DNA of 19,196 nt from Oehlia diaphana (GCA_003833135.1 QZLH01000011.1:109525-128720); one strand, 5' to 3'. Shown: positions 1 through 7,358, counted from the first letter of the stretch. Notes: generated by a model from the letters alone, not told the origin. Translations and numbers: made by a program.

Positions 1-15
1 TCGGAAATGTTATTA

Positions 16-105
16 AAAATAGCCAAAAATCAGCAATTCTATACTAAAATAGCCAAAAATCAGAAATCTTATTTTAAAATAGATAAATCTGATTTTTTTT
101 CATTT
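16..105. repeat. 30-bp tandem repeat, about 3 units
   Basis: Three units start at 16, 46 and 76 with an exact 30-bp spacing. The first two share AAAATAGCCAAAAATCAG; the third is diverged (AAAATAGATAAATCTGAT). Because 30 is a multiple of three, the plus-strand reading frame here gives a repeating ten-residue KIAKNQ pattern, which is a product of the repeat rather than a gene. The core word AGCCAAAAATC recurs, inverted, near the other end of the window. Confidence 0.75.
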
Positions 106-106
106 G

Positions 107-195
107 ACCTGTGCACCTGGGTGGAAGCAGGTGGGTCAACCCGTCAGATTAAAGCAGATTACCTATTAGGTCACCTATTCGGTCACCTGTTGTTG
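107..195. repeat. Short ACCTG/GGTCA repeat cluster
   Basis: A locally GC-richer patch built from ACCTG, CAGGTG and GGTCA words. It includes two adjacent 12-bp units CCTATTAGGTCA (162-173) and CCTATTCGGTCA (174-185). A second cluster with the same vocabulary (GACCTG, ACCTGAATGACC, CAGGTGATC) lies at about 518-600. The two may be the ends of one old element, but I could not align them as proper terminal repeats. Confidence 0.4.
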
Positions 196-213
196 ATTAA
201 ATATTTTTATTAA

Positions 214-1290
214 TCAATGTAAATTATTTAAAAGTTTCCATTAAATATTAATAATTAATAAGTTAGTAAAATGATGATGTTACTTTTATTTTCAAAACAT
301 AATATTCAACTTAAAGTAGTTAGGCCATTATTATTTGTTAAAAGAAATAGTTTATATTGTAAAGCTTGAAGTTAATAATATTTAAAATATAATTAATAAA
401 TTTATTTTTTTTGATCATAATAAAGCTATTATATAACAAAAGAAATTAATATATATTATAAATGTTTTACAAGTTTTAAAATAAATTATTAATTTTTATA
501 TGAATTACGAGTAGGTAGCAAATGGGTTGATGGGTTGGATTGACCTGACTTTTACCTGAATGACCTGTGGGTCTATCTGCCAGGTGATCTGGGTAGAGAA
601 TTTTTTAGACAGGTTCAATCTCTATTTTTTGGATGAATTATATTTGCATAAAATTCATGTTTAGATATCCTATCTTTTAAATATTTCCACCCTCCACTTA
701 TTTTAAAAATCTGATATATTTTATAATTAGTAATTACAAAGAATAAAAACAAAAAAAAAAATTTTTATATTTTTAATTACTAATAATAGACTTGCAATTA
801 AACACGATCAATTATTTCAAAATTAGTAAAAAGCATCATGTTTACACGTTTATAATATAAAAAAAAATATTTTGTTGTACAATAATAAAATACTTAATTT
901 AGTATTTACTATTATTTTACGCAAACTAAATTTATGACATATATAAAAATGATCACTATTATGCAAATTGTATATTTGACCTTTTAAAAAATTACAAAAT
1001 TAATCTACACAAATAAAATTTTTTGACCTTTGTAAATTTTACTAATATGGTTAAGCAAAACTACATGTGACCTCTATATGTATTTTTTGGGATTCTGATT
1101 TTGTTTATACAATTAATATCTCTTTATTGTTATTTTTTTTATTATTATTTTCTTTTAGTTTATATTTACTATCACGTATTGGTTAAGATGTAGTTAACCA
1201 GCTATTCGAAATTGTTAAACATATCATATTATTATCTTGAAACTGAAATGTATTCTAGTCTTTAATTTAAATACATGAAATTACCCAATC
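214..1290. other. AT-rich DNA without recognisable genes
   Basis: Apart from the ACCTG-rich patch at about 518-600, this stretch is low-complexity A+T DNA with frequent stops in every frame. I see no inverted repeats with target duplications, no tRNA-like fold and no conserved protein motif. Confidence 0.6.
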
Positions 1291-1455
1291 TCAATTGTTT
1301 ATACAGTATTTAGTTTTAAGAGTAGCCAAACAATTTTTTGCTTTTTCTGCATAACCCTCATGAAAAGATAATATTTCTAAAACTTTTTTATAATTCTTAT
1401 GCTCTTCTAGCTTATTATTTAAAAAATTGTTTTGTATTTGTCTGTATTGTAAAAA
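1291..1455 (-). pseudogene. Small coding remnant, unknown
   Basis: The minus strand is open for about 54 codons, from just after a TGA (about 1456) to a TGA at 1291-1293, with no start codon. The predicted chain is helical and rich in Lys, Glu, Leu and Asn, containing the run NNKLEEHKNYKKVLEILSF followed by EGYAEKAKNCLATLKTKY. The balanced amino-acid composition, in DNA where random frames give mostly Ile, Phe, Asn and Lys, suggests a real coding past. I do not recognise the family. It may be one exon or a transposon fragment. No neighbour clarifies its role. Confidence 0.25.
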
Positions 1456-1500
1456 TCAAATGCATGTAAAATTCAAATTGAAAAATATAACAATTTATAA

Positions 1501-1710
1501 CAACTAATTACTACTATTTATTTAAAATCAACAAATGATATTAATTATCAAAGTAAATCTTCAATTAAAAAATTGCGAGAAAAACTTGTTAAAAATATTA
1601 GAAATCTTTCTGCTAATGAAGTTAAGAATGCATATTATTTTTTTAAAAAATATGAAATACCAAAAAGAAAAAAACTAAGAAAATTTTTTTGCAATTTATA
1701 TACAAAATAA
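1501..1710 (+). pseudogene. Lysine-rich coding remnant, unknown
   Basis: An open plus-strand frame of 69 codons between a TAA at 1498-1500 and a TAA at 1708-1710, without an ATG at its beginning. It encodes a basic chain with segments such as IKKLREKLVKNIRNLSANEV and FFKKYEIPKRKKLRKFF. After the stop, a frame shift recovers a similar Lys-rich reading (KAIELFKPKLYKHIETKKY), and fragments can be followed to about 1840, so the original frame seems broken by indels and stops. The basic, helix-forming character would suit a DNA-binding transposon protein, but I see no diagnostic motif and assign no function. Confidence 0.3.
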
Positions 1711-1840
1711 AGCAATAGAATTATTTAAACCTAAATTATATAAGCATATAGAAACAAAAAAATACCTTCAAAAAAAGTAATAAAATTAGAAAAATCTCAA
1801 AATAAATTTTTAAACAAATTTACAATTTAACAATAATAAT

Positions 1841-2154
1841 TAAGGAAAATAAAAAAGAATTTTTACCAAAATCTAAGCTATTTTGAAATAATATTAATAA
1901 GAAGTACTATAAAAGAAGCTAAGTTGTTTATGAATTTATTATAGAAAAATCCAATAATATATTTTTACAGTATAATCAGTAAGTTATTGGCATAAAGAAA
2001 TTTCTTTTTTTCATATAAAATTAACTTTTTTATCAACTTTTATGTTATCAAGATATTTTGCTTTTAGTGTGATAACTGTTAAAAGTATATGTAAAAAAAT
2101 AAAAATTATAATTATTTGTTTTATATTTAAAATTCAGCAATTAATTTCTAAATT
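1841..2154. other. AT-rich spacer
   Basis: Stop-rich A+T sequence between the Lys-rich remnant and the hAT-related region. I see nothing supportable in it. Confidence 0.5.
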
Positions 2155-2159
2155 AGTAT

Positions 2160-2360
2160 TGCGATCTGCCAATCCATCAATCTATCAATCTGCAGTTTAT
2201 CTGATTTAAAATCATCCAGATCATCCAGATCATTCATCTGGACCAATCTATTATCTGTTATCTCTATATTTTAACAAATTAGATCTGAATTATTTAGATC
2301 ATACATATAATTTTTTTCATTTAGATTAAATCAGATTTTCATCTGGATCATCTATTTATT
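2160..2360. repeat. ATCCAGATC/ATCTGG short-repeat cluster before an hAT fragment
   Basis: A dense cluster of related short words (CCAATC, ATCATCCAGATC, ATCTGGATC, TTAGATC) sits directly upstream of the hAT-like reading frame at 2383. ATCATCCAGATCATCCAGAT near 2211-2232 is a local tandem. Subterminal short repeats are a known hallmark of hAT element ends, so this may be the old 5' end of the element. No clean terminal inverted repeat was found. Confidence 0.4.
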
Positions 2361-2382
2361 TTTGAATTAAATTGAACGAATA

Positions 2383-2631
2383 ATGGATCGCAACACTATT
2401 TTAAATACAATTTTAATAGAAATAGAAGATCTTAATCAATGTAATGCAAGTTTAATTGCAAATGCTATTAATAAAACTTTTAAGAAATATTCTTTACAGT
2501 CAAATTATTGCCTTACTTTTTTATCTAATAATATTAACTACATATCAGAAATAGTAAGTAGTGCAGTTGCCAAATTTAATCAAATTTCTGGATCAAGTTA
2601 TATTAATTATTATATAATATATCAATATTGA
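2383..2631 (+). pseudogene. hAT-type transposase fragment (central region), decayed
   Basis: An 82-codon frame beginning with ATG. Residues about 14-30 (IEDLNQCNASLIANAIN) and about 43-68 resemble the stretch of fungal hAT transposases around the second part of the RNase-H-like fold. There the consensus, as I know it, has an Asp-Asn pair followed by a Gly-rich stretch and FNQ. Here the catalytic-region motif reads LSNNINYISE, so the expected Asp is Asn, a single G-to-A change. The frame ends where the Cys-His segment should begin, so this is well under a quarter of a typical transposase. The ATG is simply the first in the open frame and may not be a true start. Family assignment is from memory of the motif pattern and is moderate. 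Confidence 0.45.
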
Positions 2632-2692
2632 AATTTTTGTTATTATATTCAATTTTGCTTCAGTTTCATTTTTAATAACTGAATTAATCTAA

Positions 2693-2974
2693 TTAAATAA
2701 ATTCATTTATTTTCAAATTCAATCTATTTTTATTCTGCAATTGCAAGTCATCATCCTCCTCATTTTTGTCAAATATTTTTTCATCAAAAACTGGAAACAA
2801 ATCATTTTTCTCAAATAAATCAATATCCTTTTTTATTGTAATAGCAATTTGATTAAAAGCAGCAGTAAATTCATTTTAGTTAATCTCATTATTAATAAAA
2901 TTTAATTCACTAAAGCATTTGCGATTAAAAAAGAATGAATTTGAACTATTGATTTCAAATGAAATATATTCATT
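2693..2974 (-). pseudogene. hAT transposase C-terminal tail remnant
   Basis: A minus-strand frame of about 93 codons with one internal stop (2876-2878), ending at a TAA at 2693-2695. It contains an acidic tail with FNQIAITIKKDIDLFEKND and DKNEEDDDLQLQ. It lies directly downstream, on the same strand, of the hAT dimerisation-type motif at 3046-3165. The two are separated by a 75-bp GT-AG segment (3049 to 2975) that looks like an intron, though joining there puts the two parts out of frame. I infer that it is the poorly conserved tail following the dimerisation domain of the same dead transposase. Confidence 0.4.
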
Positions 2975-3045
2975 CTAGTTATTTAAATGATATTTCAGTT
3001 AAGTATAATTAAATATTTAAATAATGCAATAAAAAAAAAATAAGC

Positions 3046-3165
3046 TTACTTATTTTGCCTCTTATATAAATACCAATTTAAAACTGAAAATACTTGTTTA
3101 ATTGAAGTAATAGAATGAGGTTTTAATACTAAAATTATGATATATTTTTCATTAGTATTCTGCAT
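3046..3165 (-). pseudogene. hAT dimerisation-domain remnant
   Basis: A 39-codon minus-strand frame containing KPHSITSIKQVFSVLNWYLY followed by KRQNK and a stop. The pattern P-x-S/H-x(4)-E/K-x-x-F-S-x-L-x-W-x(4)-K-R-x-x matches the conserved core of the hAT C-terminal dimerisation domain (Dimer_Tnp_hAT). There the consensus has Glu-Arg before the Val-Phe-Ser; here it reads Lys-Gln. The fragment runs opposite to the hAT-like piece at 2383-2631, so the two are not one collinear gene. Either an inversion occurred or two different hAT copies landed next to each other. A donor-like GTAAGC follows at 3049-3044. Confidence 0.55.
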
Positions 3166-3737
3166 GAATCAATTTGTGATATGATGTGATTTTAATTACT
3201 TCCAAAAAGCAAAACATATTTTACAAATAATGTTGATCTAGCGGTCAAATTTTAATAATTTTTTTTTATTTTAATCAGAGTAACAAAGCTATTGATTAAA
3301 AAAAGATTATCAACTAGATCTTGAGATAATTATTTTTGGAGGTCAAATCAAATCTGAATCAAGTTTAAATCTAATCAAATTTCAGATTGATCAAATTTCA
3401 GATTTTAACTGGATTAAAATTTTTTTTTTATTTTAGAATGCTAGATTTCAAAGTAAATGGTAGGGGATTATTATTTTTTTTTTGTTAATTGATTTGTGCA
3501 AAACACTATGTATTACATATATTTGTTCTTTAAAAAAAAAATCTGTAAATTAATTTTTTTCATATAAAACTATATTTCTTTTTTATAAAAAAAAAATCTA
3601 AAATTTCATTAATTTTATATTTATATTTACCTTTGAACTGTACTTTCCAGTTATTTATGGTCAAAATTTGTATATTGCTGATATAACTGAAAAATTATCA
3701 ATAGAATTTATGAATACTTTTTTTTTGGCTGGTCATC
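3166..3737. other. AT-rich spacer with AATCTGA/GATTAAATC words
   Basis: No open frame of note. At about 3340-3410 there is a cluster of related short words (AATCTGAATC, AAATCTAATC, AAATTTCAGATT twice) resembling those upstream of the hAT fragment at 2160-2360. This may be the far subterminal region of the same element or of its relative. The rest is poly-A/T-rich. Confidence 0.4.
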
Positions 3738-3830
3738 TTCATTATTTTGAATGTTAACTTTTTTTATGTTAAGCAACCATGAAAAGTATTAGAAAGTAAA
3801 CATTACATTCAAAATAGCAGAAATGATTAT
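3738..3830. repeat. Imperfect inverted repeat
   Basis: The perfect 11-bp arms ATTTTGAATGT (about 3744) and ACATTCAAAAT (about 3804) are extended by partly matching flanks (CATCTTCATT against AGAAATGATT). They enclose about 50 bp. It is probably a small foldback element; no target duplication is visible. Confidence 0.45.
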
Positions 3831-3894
3831 AAGTGTATAAGTTGATAAAAAGATAATGAGCATCATATTAAGGTATTTTGAATTTATTATAATA

Positions 3895-4290
3895 TTTAAT
3901 ATATGAATCAGATTCAAAAAATATCTATTTTTACTTTTTGTCATAGATGAAAGAAAACCATCATTTTCTTTAAGAAGAATGGCTACCTTTTTGTAACAGT
4001 TAGGTAGATAACAAAAATAAGCTTTATATTTCTTAATATTAAGTAAGTATTAACAAATTTTTATGTAATTTTCTACCTACTGCTAGAATACATCTGATTC
4101 ATTAACACCTTTTTGTTCAAATCCAGAAATATGATAAAATGGAGAACTCTTTTAATAAGTATATTGTATAATGACTGATTTTCCAAAAATAGGATCACAT
4201 TTTTAAAAAATATATTATGCATCACCAGCATAATAAAAGTTTTTTATTGCAAGCTTCAAATCATTTACCTGACCTTGAAAGTTGAGTTAA
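3895..4290 (-). pseudogene. Stop-riddled coding remnant, unknown
   Basis: A single minus-strand frame can be followed for about 130 codons with several in-frame stops. Recognisably protein-like runs are VNDLKLAIKNFYYAGDA, KCDPIFGKSVIIQYTY, SGFEQKGVNESDVF and, toward the end, AYFCYLPNCYKKVAILLKEN followed by DGFLSSMTKSKN. The persistence of one frame through so many stops argues for decay by point mutation rather than random sequence. The stops are TAA and TAG, as expected if C-to-T change on either strand produced them. I do not recognise the family. In this setting a transposon-borne protein is the likeliest origin. Confidence 0.4.
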
Positions 4291-4686
4291 AAGCTAAACT
4301 TATTAATTGGTAATGTTATATCAGTATATTTTTTTTAAGAAGTTGAAAATAAAGATGTTAGCCATAATTCAAAAAAGTGTCATAATACAAAATTTTTATA
4401 TATCATAATTAATTAAGACTATATAAATCTTATAGCTGTAATTCAAAATTTTTTAAAAAAAATTAAGGTTAATATCTTTAATTGAAAAATTATTAAGTGT
4501 TATATTATTATTATTAAATATAGACTTTAGCACTATATATACAGTATATATAAATATCTCAAATTGCATTTTTAATTTATATAAACTAGAACATATCAGA
4601 CAAATATTAGAACAGGACCTCAGATATCTAATATAAATGTCATATAAAAATGTATAATAGCTTATTCAAATCATTGTAATTAACTG
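4291..4686. other. AT-rich spacer
   Basis: Stop-rich A+T sequence with some TATATA runs (about 4535-4555). I see nothing supportable in it. Confidence 0.5.
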
Positions 4687-4902
4687 ACTTTTGGCCAAAA
4701 ATACCACATTTTGACTTAAAAAATCATTTTTTTTGTAAATATTTTAGCATCCAGTGATACAATTTTGATGAATATTTTTTTATTTTATAACCCTTATTTA
4801 GCTTTACAATTTTTAAAAAAATTGTTGAAATTGGACTACTGGATGCAAAAATATTTACAATTATTTTTTGAAACCTTAAAAATGAACCAATTTGCTAAAA
4901 GT
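4687..4902. mobile_element. Foldback / MITE-like element with about 85-bp inverted ends
   Basis: The left arm starting ACTTTTGGCCAAAAAT (4687) pairs with the right arm ending TTTGCTAAAAGT (4902). The best match is GTAAATATTTTAGCATCCAG (4735) against CTGGATGCAAAAATATTTAC (4839-4858), with one mismatch. The arms can be followed imperfectly for about 85 bp each and leave a spacer of roughly 50 bp. I could not define a target duplication, so its superfamily is open. Confidence 0.6.
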
Positions 4903-5187
4903 GTAACTTATAACCTATTTTAGAGATATTCAGAATCCTATTAGAACTATAACTTGTATAAAAGTAGAAATAATTGTATTTGTATATTTCAAGACTCTTA
5001 TAAAAAACCAAGAGAATCTCTTTATAAACAATTATAAAAATAGATATACAAATATAAGAAAGCAATAGATTTATGTATAATTTAAAGCTAATATGCCTAC
5101 TGGCGCTATAACCCTTGAAGTTCAGGATAATCACGTGATCAGAAGAATAATTAACTGAAGAATAAATGAAATACTGAAAGAAATAGG

Positions 5188-5244
5188 GATAAATATTTAA
5201 CCAATGGATAAATATTTAGCCGAAGGAATAATATTTAGCCGAAA
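5188..5244. repeat. 19-bp tandem repeat, 3 units
   Basis: GATAAATATTTAACCAATG (5188), GATAAATATTTAGCCGAAG (5207) and GAATAATATTTAGCCGAAA (5226) follow one another at an exact 19-bp spacing inside the LTR-like segment, upstream of its TATA box. Confidence 0.75.
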
Positions 5245-5488
5245 TAATTAGAAGAAATGATAGAATATAGTTACACAATATTATTTATAGATATTTATTT
5301 TTAGAATAGTTTTATTTTTAAAAAATAGTTCATTTTATTTTTAGAAAAATCTATTTATAATTTTATTTAGTTAGTCATTAGAAGAAATAGGTAGCGCAGC
5401 AAGAAAATAAATAGAAATAGTTTCTTATAGTTTTAGTAAATCTTTGAAAGAAAGTTAGAAAATAGGAGAATAATTTTTATTAAATTGT

Positions 5489-5496
5489 TATAAATA
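5489..5496 (+). promoter_or_regulatory. TATA box of the LTR-like segment
   Basis: TATAAATA, followed about 30 bp downstream by the GC-richer GGAATTCCGCAGTC, where a transcription start would be expected. The placement is consistent with an LTR promoter. There is no evidence that it is active. Confidence 0.5.
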
Positions 5497-5630
5497 GGTG
5501 TGGGATTCAATAGGAATTCCGCAGTCTTAGACTCTACAGTTCATTGACTCAAATAAAATTATTAATTATTAAAAGTTATTTTGAATATGCTCATGATTCG
5601 CTTGAGAGTTAATTAATAATAAGTCCAGAT

Positions 5631-5720
5631 AAATAAAATATGGGAAAACTTTCTGAGTTTGAAATTAAAGAAATGAAATTAATAAAATGATAATAAAATA
5701 TAGGAGAACTATCGCAGTTT
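5631..5720 (+). repeat. Imperfect direct repeat, 61-bp spacing
   Basis: AATAAAATATGGGAAAACTT with CTGAGTTTG (about 5633-5661) recurs as AATAAAATATAGGAGAACTA with CGCAGTTTG (about 5692-5720). It lies in the leader part of the LTR-like segment and may be the remnant of a modular leader repeat. Confidence 0.55.
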
Positions 5721-5844
5721 GTAAGAAGAAATATTGTAATAATGAAAATCTAAACCAAGCATAAGAAAAAGAAGAATATAATGAAAATGAAAAGTTAATA
5801 AAATACTTGTTTATCCACGGACCACGGGTGGCAGACATGGGTAA

Positions 5845-5980
5845 CAGTAGCAGTAATGAGTTTTGGACACAATTTTTAATTTTAAAAGTTTTGGACAAAG
5901 TTTTGGATATAAAAGAATTATCCAAAATCCTATCCAAAACTTGTCCAAAATTGTCCAATTGCCCAACACTGTGGCTACTG
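5845..5980. mobile_element. Foldback element built on TTTTGGACAA
   Basis: The outer arms are CAGTAGC (5845-5851) and GCTACTG (5974-5980). Inner arms carry repeated TTTTGGACAA/TTTTGGAT words on the left (5869, 5889, 5901) and their complements ATCCAAAA/TTGTCCAAAA on the right (5919, 5932, 5942). The innermost stem TTTTGGAT / ATCCAAAA closes a 10-nt loop. The open frames on both strands across it are by-products of this palindromic structure. Target duplications were not found. Confidence 0.55.
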
Positions 5981-6019
5981 CAATCCAAATAAGATCAGCA
6001 CTATCCACTATATAAATAT

Positions 6020-6442
6020 ATGAAAATCCAAAGGTTAATAAATCTTGATTTACATGACAATTTGACATTAAGAATCATGTTAAATTCAAATTTTACTTTG
6101 TTCTGAATAATATGAAACAGCTATAAAAAAAAACCTTGGTTTATTTTTATTAAAAAAAACTGACATACTGATTATTTAATAAAATTGGTTTATTTTTATT
6201 AAAAAAAACTGACATACTGATTATTTAATAAAATTGGTTTATTTTTAACTGTAGTCTGATTTTTTAATAGAATTAGTCAGCATTTTTTTTATCAGTATAT
6301 CAATTTTTTAAAAAATAAATCATTTTTTATTTTGGGACAAAGTAAAATTTTGAACCTGATATCTTGCTCAGTATATCAGATGTCAGATTGTCACATGAAT
6401 CAAGATTTACTTTGAACAACTAACCTTTCTTTGGATTTTCAT
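6020..6442. mobile_element. Foldback / MITE-like element, about 420 bp
   Basis: The left end ATGAAAATCCAAA (6020) and right end TTTGGATTTTCAT (to 6442) are inverted. The arms continue inward: AAATCTTGATTTACATGACAATTTGACA on the left pairs with a right arm holding TGTCAGATTGTCACATGAAT, then TTCAAATTTTACTTTG pairs with CAAAGTAAAATTTTGAA. The centre (6136-6330) is itself self-complementary and includes a tandem duplication. The arms share a long segment with 7124-7200, showing that both belong to one repeat family. No target duplication is evident. Confidence 0.6.
6136..6247. repeat. Perfect 49-bp tandem duplication plus partial third copy
   Basis: Units 6136-6184 and 6185-6233 are identical over all 49 bp (starting TTGGTTTATTTTTATTAAAA). 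A third copy starting at 6234 matches for its first 14 bp and then departs into TTTTTAACTG. The perfect identity inside an otherwise decayed element indicates a recent duplication. Confidence 0.9.
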
Positions 6443-6480
6443 CCTTAGATATGAGTTTTGGAATAAGTTTATTCATTTTT

Positions 6481-6785
6481 TAATGATTTCACCTTCTGAT
6501 ATTACTATCGTTTTGATTTCATATTTGTTGATACAGCTTTTGCATATGTTAGCAAAATCCAAACTCTCAGGAACTTTAAGTATAGTAGGTACATTAGCTT
6601 CAGTTAAACAATGCAAGAAAGGCATAATCTCTTGCTTTCTTATATTTTATATCCATTTTCTGTAATTGGTTTGTGAAGAGACATGAGATCCTCTTAGTTT
6701 TTATAAGAATCTTGGAGTGCACAAATACAGTTATTTCCATTTTTGCACATATTAGGTCTATAAGTTAAAGATGCAATTTGAGACA
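6481..6785 (-). pseudogene. Cysteine-rich coding remnant, unknown
   Basis: Two minus-strand readings in adjacent frames look like parts of one protein. The upstream part begins ATG near 6784 and gives MSQIASLTYRPNMCKNGNNC, then ICALQDSYKN, a stop, and EDLMSLHKPITENGYKI. After a frame change, the downstream part (to a TGA at 6481-6483) gives MPFLHCLTEANVPTILKVPE followed by SLDFANICKSCINKYEIKT. The Cys pattern CX5CXC and a later CXXC suggest a zinc-binding module. At least one frameshift and two stops disable it. I think it is from a transposon-encoded protein, but I do not recognise the family. The plus-strand frame over the same bases is its shadow. Confidence 0.4.
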
Positions 6786-6786
6786 T

Positions 6787-6826
6787 TTATATATATATAT
6801 ATTTGGAAAATAGATATATATATGAA
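6787..6826. repeat. AT dinucleotide microsatellite
   Basis: Two TATATATA runs (about 6788-6801 and 6813-6822) separated by TTTGGAAAATAGA. Confidence 0.8.
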
Positions 6827-7091
6827 ATGAAATTATGAATCAATGAATTATATCAACGAGTTACGTTTACCTATTTTATCTATCATCCAATATATTGTTT
6901 AACATAACAAGATTGAGATGATTTACCGGGATCAATTAATAAGTTATAACATTTAATTCGCGCCAAAATTAACAATAATTTTTGTTAAATTCCTCCCCAC
7001 TTAAATCATGGCCTAATTAGGAAATTTCTTCTAACTTTAACCTAAATTATATGTTTGAAAAAAACCCTCCAAAAATTGAAAAAGAGAGTGA

Positions 7092-7119
7092 GGGGGGGGG
7101 GGGGGGGGGGGGGGGGGGG
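7092..7119. repeat. Homopolymer tract of 28 G
   Basis: An uninterrupted run of 28 G on the plus strand, preceded by GAGTGA and followed by ATAGTCCGACATCC. It creates a proline run in minus-strand translation that should not be taken as protein. The tract abuts the repeat-family member at 7124-7300. Confidence 0.85.
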
Positions 7120-7123
7120 ATAG

Positions 7124-7300
7124 TCCGACATCCGCCATACTGGACCGGATGTCGGGTTCAAAATTTTGCTTTGTCCCGAATAATATGAAAACAGCTGTAA
7201 TGATCCGATTCGACTCAGTTCGGATCAAATTTTTTTTCGAATTTCGGATCGGATCAAATCTTATCTAAATACGATCCGATCCGATCCGTGCGGAACCCTA
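7124..7300. mobile_element. Less-decayed relative of the 6020-6442 repeat family
   Basis: The segment opens with the hairpin arms CCGACATCCG (7125-7134) and CGGATGTCGG (7146-7155), a perfect 10-bp stem with an 11-nt loop. It then shares TTCAAAATTTTGCTTTGTCC and GAATAATATGAAAACAGCTG (7157-7200) with both arms of the 6020-6442 element. It continues into a GATCCGATCC-rich part ending CCGTGCGGAACCCTAG (about 7286-7301). It is much richer in CpG than its relatives at 6020-6442. It has the look of one end or a fragment of a larger non-autonomous element. Confidence 0.55.
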
Positions 7301-7325
7301 GTTTTACAACTGTCAGTTGTAAAAC
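7301..7325. repeat. Perfect 25-nt palindrome
   Basis: GTTTTACAACTG, a single T, then CAGTTGTAAAAC: arms of 12 bp with no mismatch. It lies about 150 bp beyond the stop codon of the Bim1-like gene and immediately after the GGAACCCTA end of the repeat at 7124-7300. It could be a very short insertion footprint or a structured part of the 3' region. Its role is unknown. Confidence 0.8.
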
Positions 7326-7352
7326 ACACGTTTAAAAAATCAAAGTAAAATC

Positions 7353-7358
7353 TTTATT
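7353..7358 (-). terminator. Possible polyadenylation signal
   Basis: AATAAA on the minus strand about 115 bp after the stop codon of the Bim1-like gene. In DNA this AT-rich the hexamer is common by chance, so support is weak. Confidence 0.25.

Larger units (their letters stand above)
5085..5720 (+). mobile_element. LTR-like retrotransposon remnant
   Basis: The segment has the make-up of a retrotransposon long terminal repeat and leader. It shows an AT-rich upstream part, a good TATA box (5489-5496), a non-AT-rich start region (about 5500-5545, with GGAATTCCGCAGTC), and then a G/A-rich leader with near-duplicated AAAATATGGGAAAACT / AAAATATAGGAGAACT modules. Near its left end is the palindromic ATCACGTGAT (about 5131). 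I recognise the block as resembling dispersed Ty3-type LTR sequences of Rhizophagus-like genomes, but that is memory rather than proof. No second LTR, primer-binding site or gag-pol frame is present, so a solo LTR or fragment is likeliest. The boundaries are approximate. Confidence 0.45.

Noticed and set aside
7..213. 68-codon plus-strand open frame
   Set aside because: Its first part is a translation of the 30-bp tandem repeat and its second part of the ACCTG/GGTCA cluster; no coding evidence.
4895..5134. 79-codon minus-strand frame rich in Tyr, Ile and Phe
   Set aside because: Composition is what random AT-rich DNA gives; it runs across the end of a foldback element and into the LTR-like segment.
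5665..6068. Overlapping frames on both strands
   Set aside because: They are open because the foldback element at 5845-5980 is palindromic; mirrored frames on both strands are expected from that.
6483..6665. 60-codon plus-strand frame
   Set aside because: It is the shadow of the Cys-rich minus-strand remnant, whose amino-acid make-up is more protein-like.
7037..7228. Minus-strand frame with a proline run
   Set aside because: The prolines come from the 28-G tract and the rest from a repeat element.
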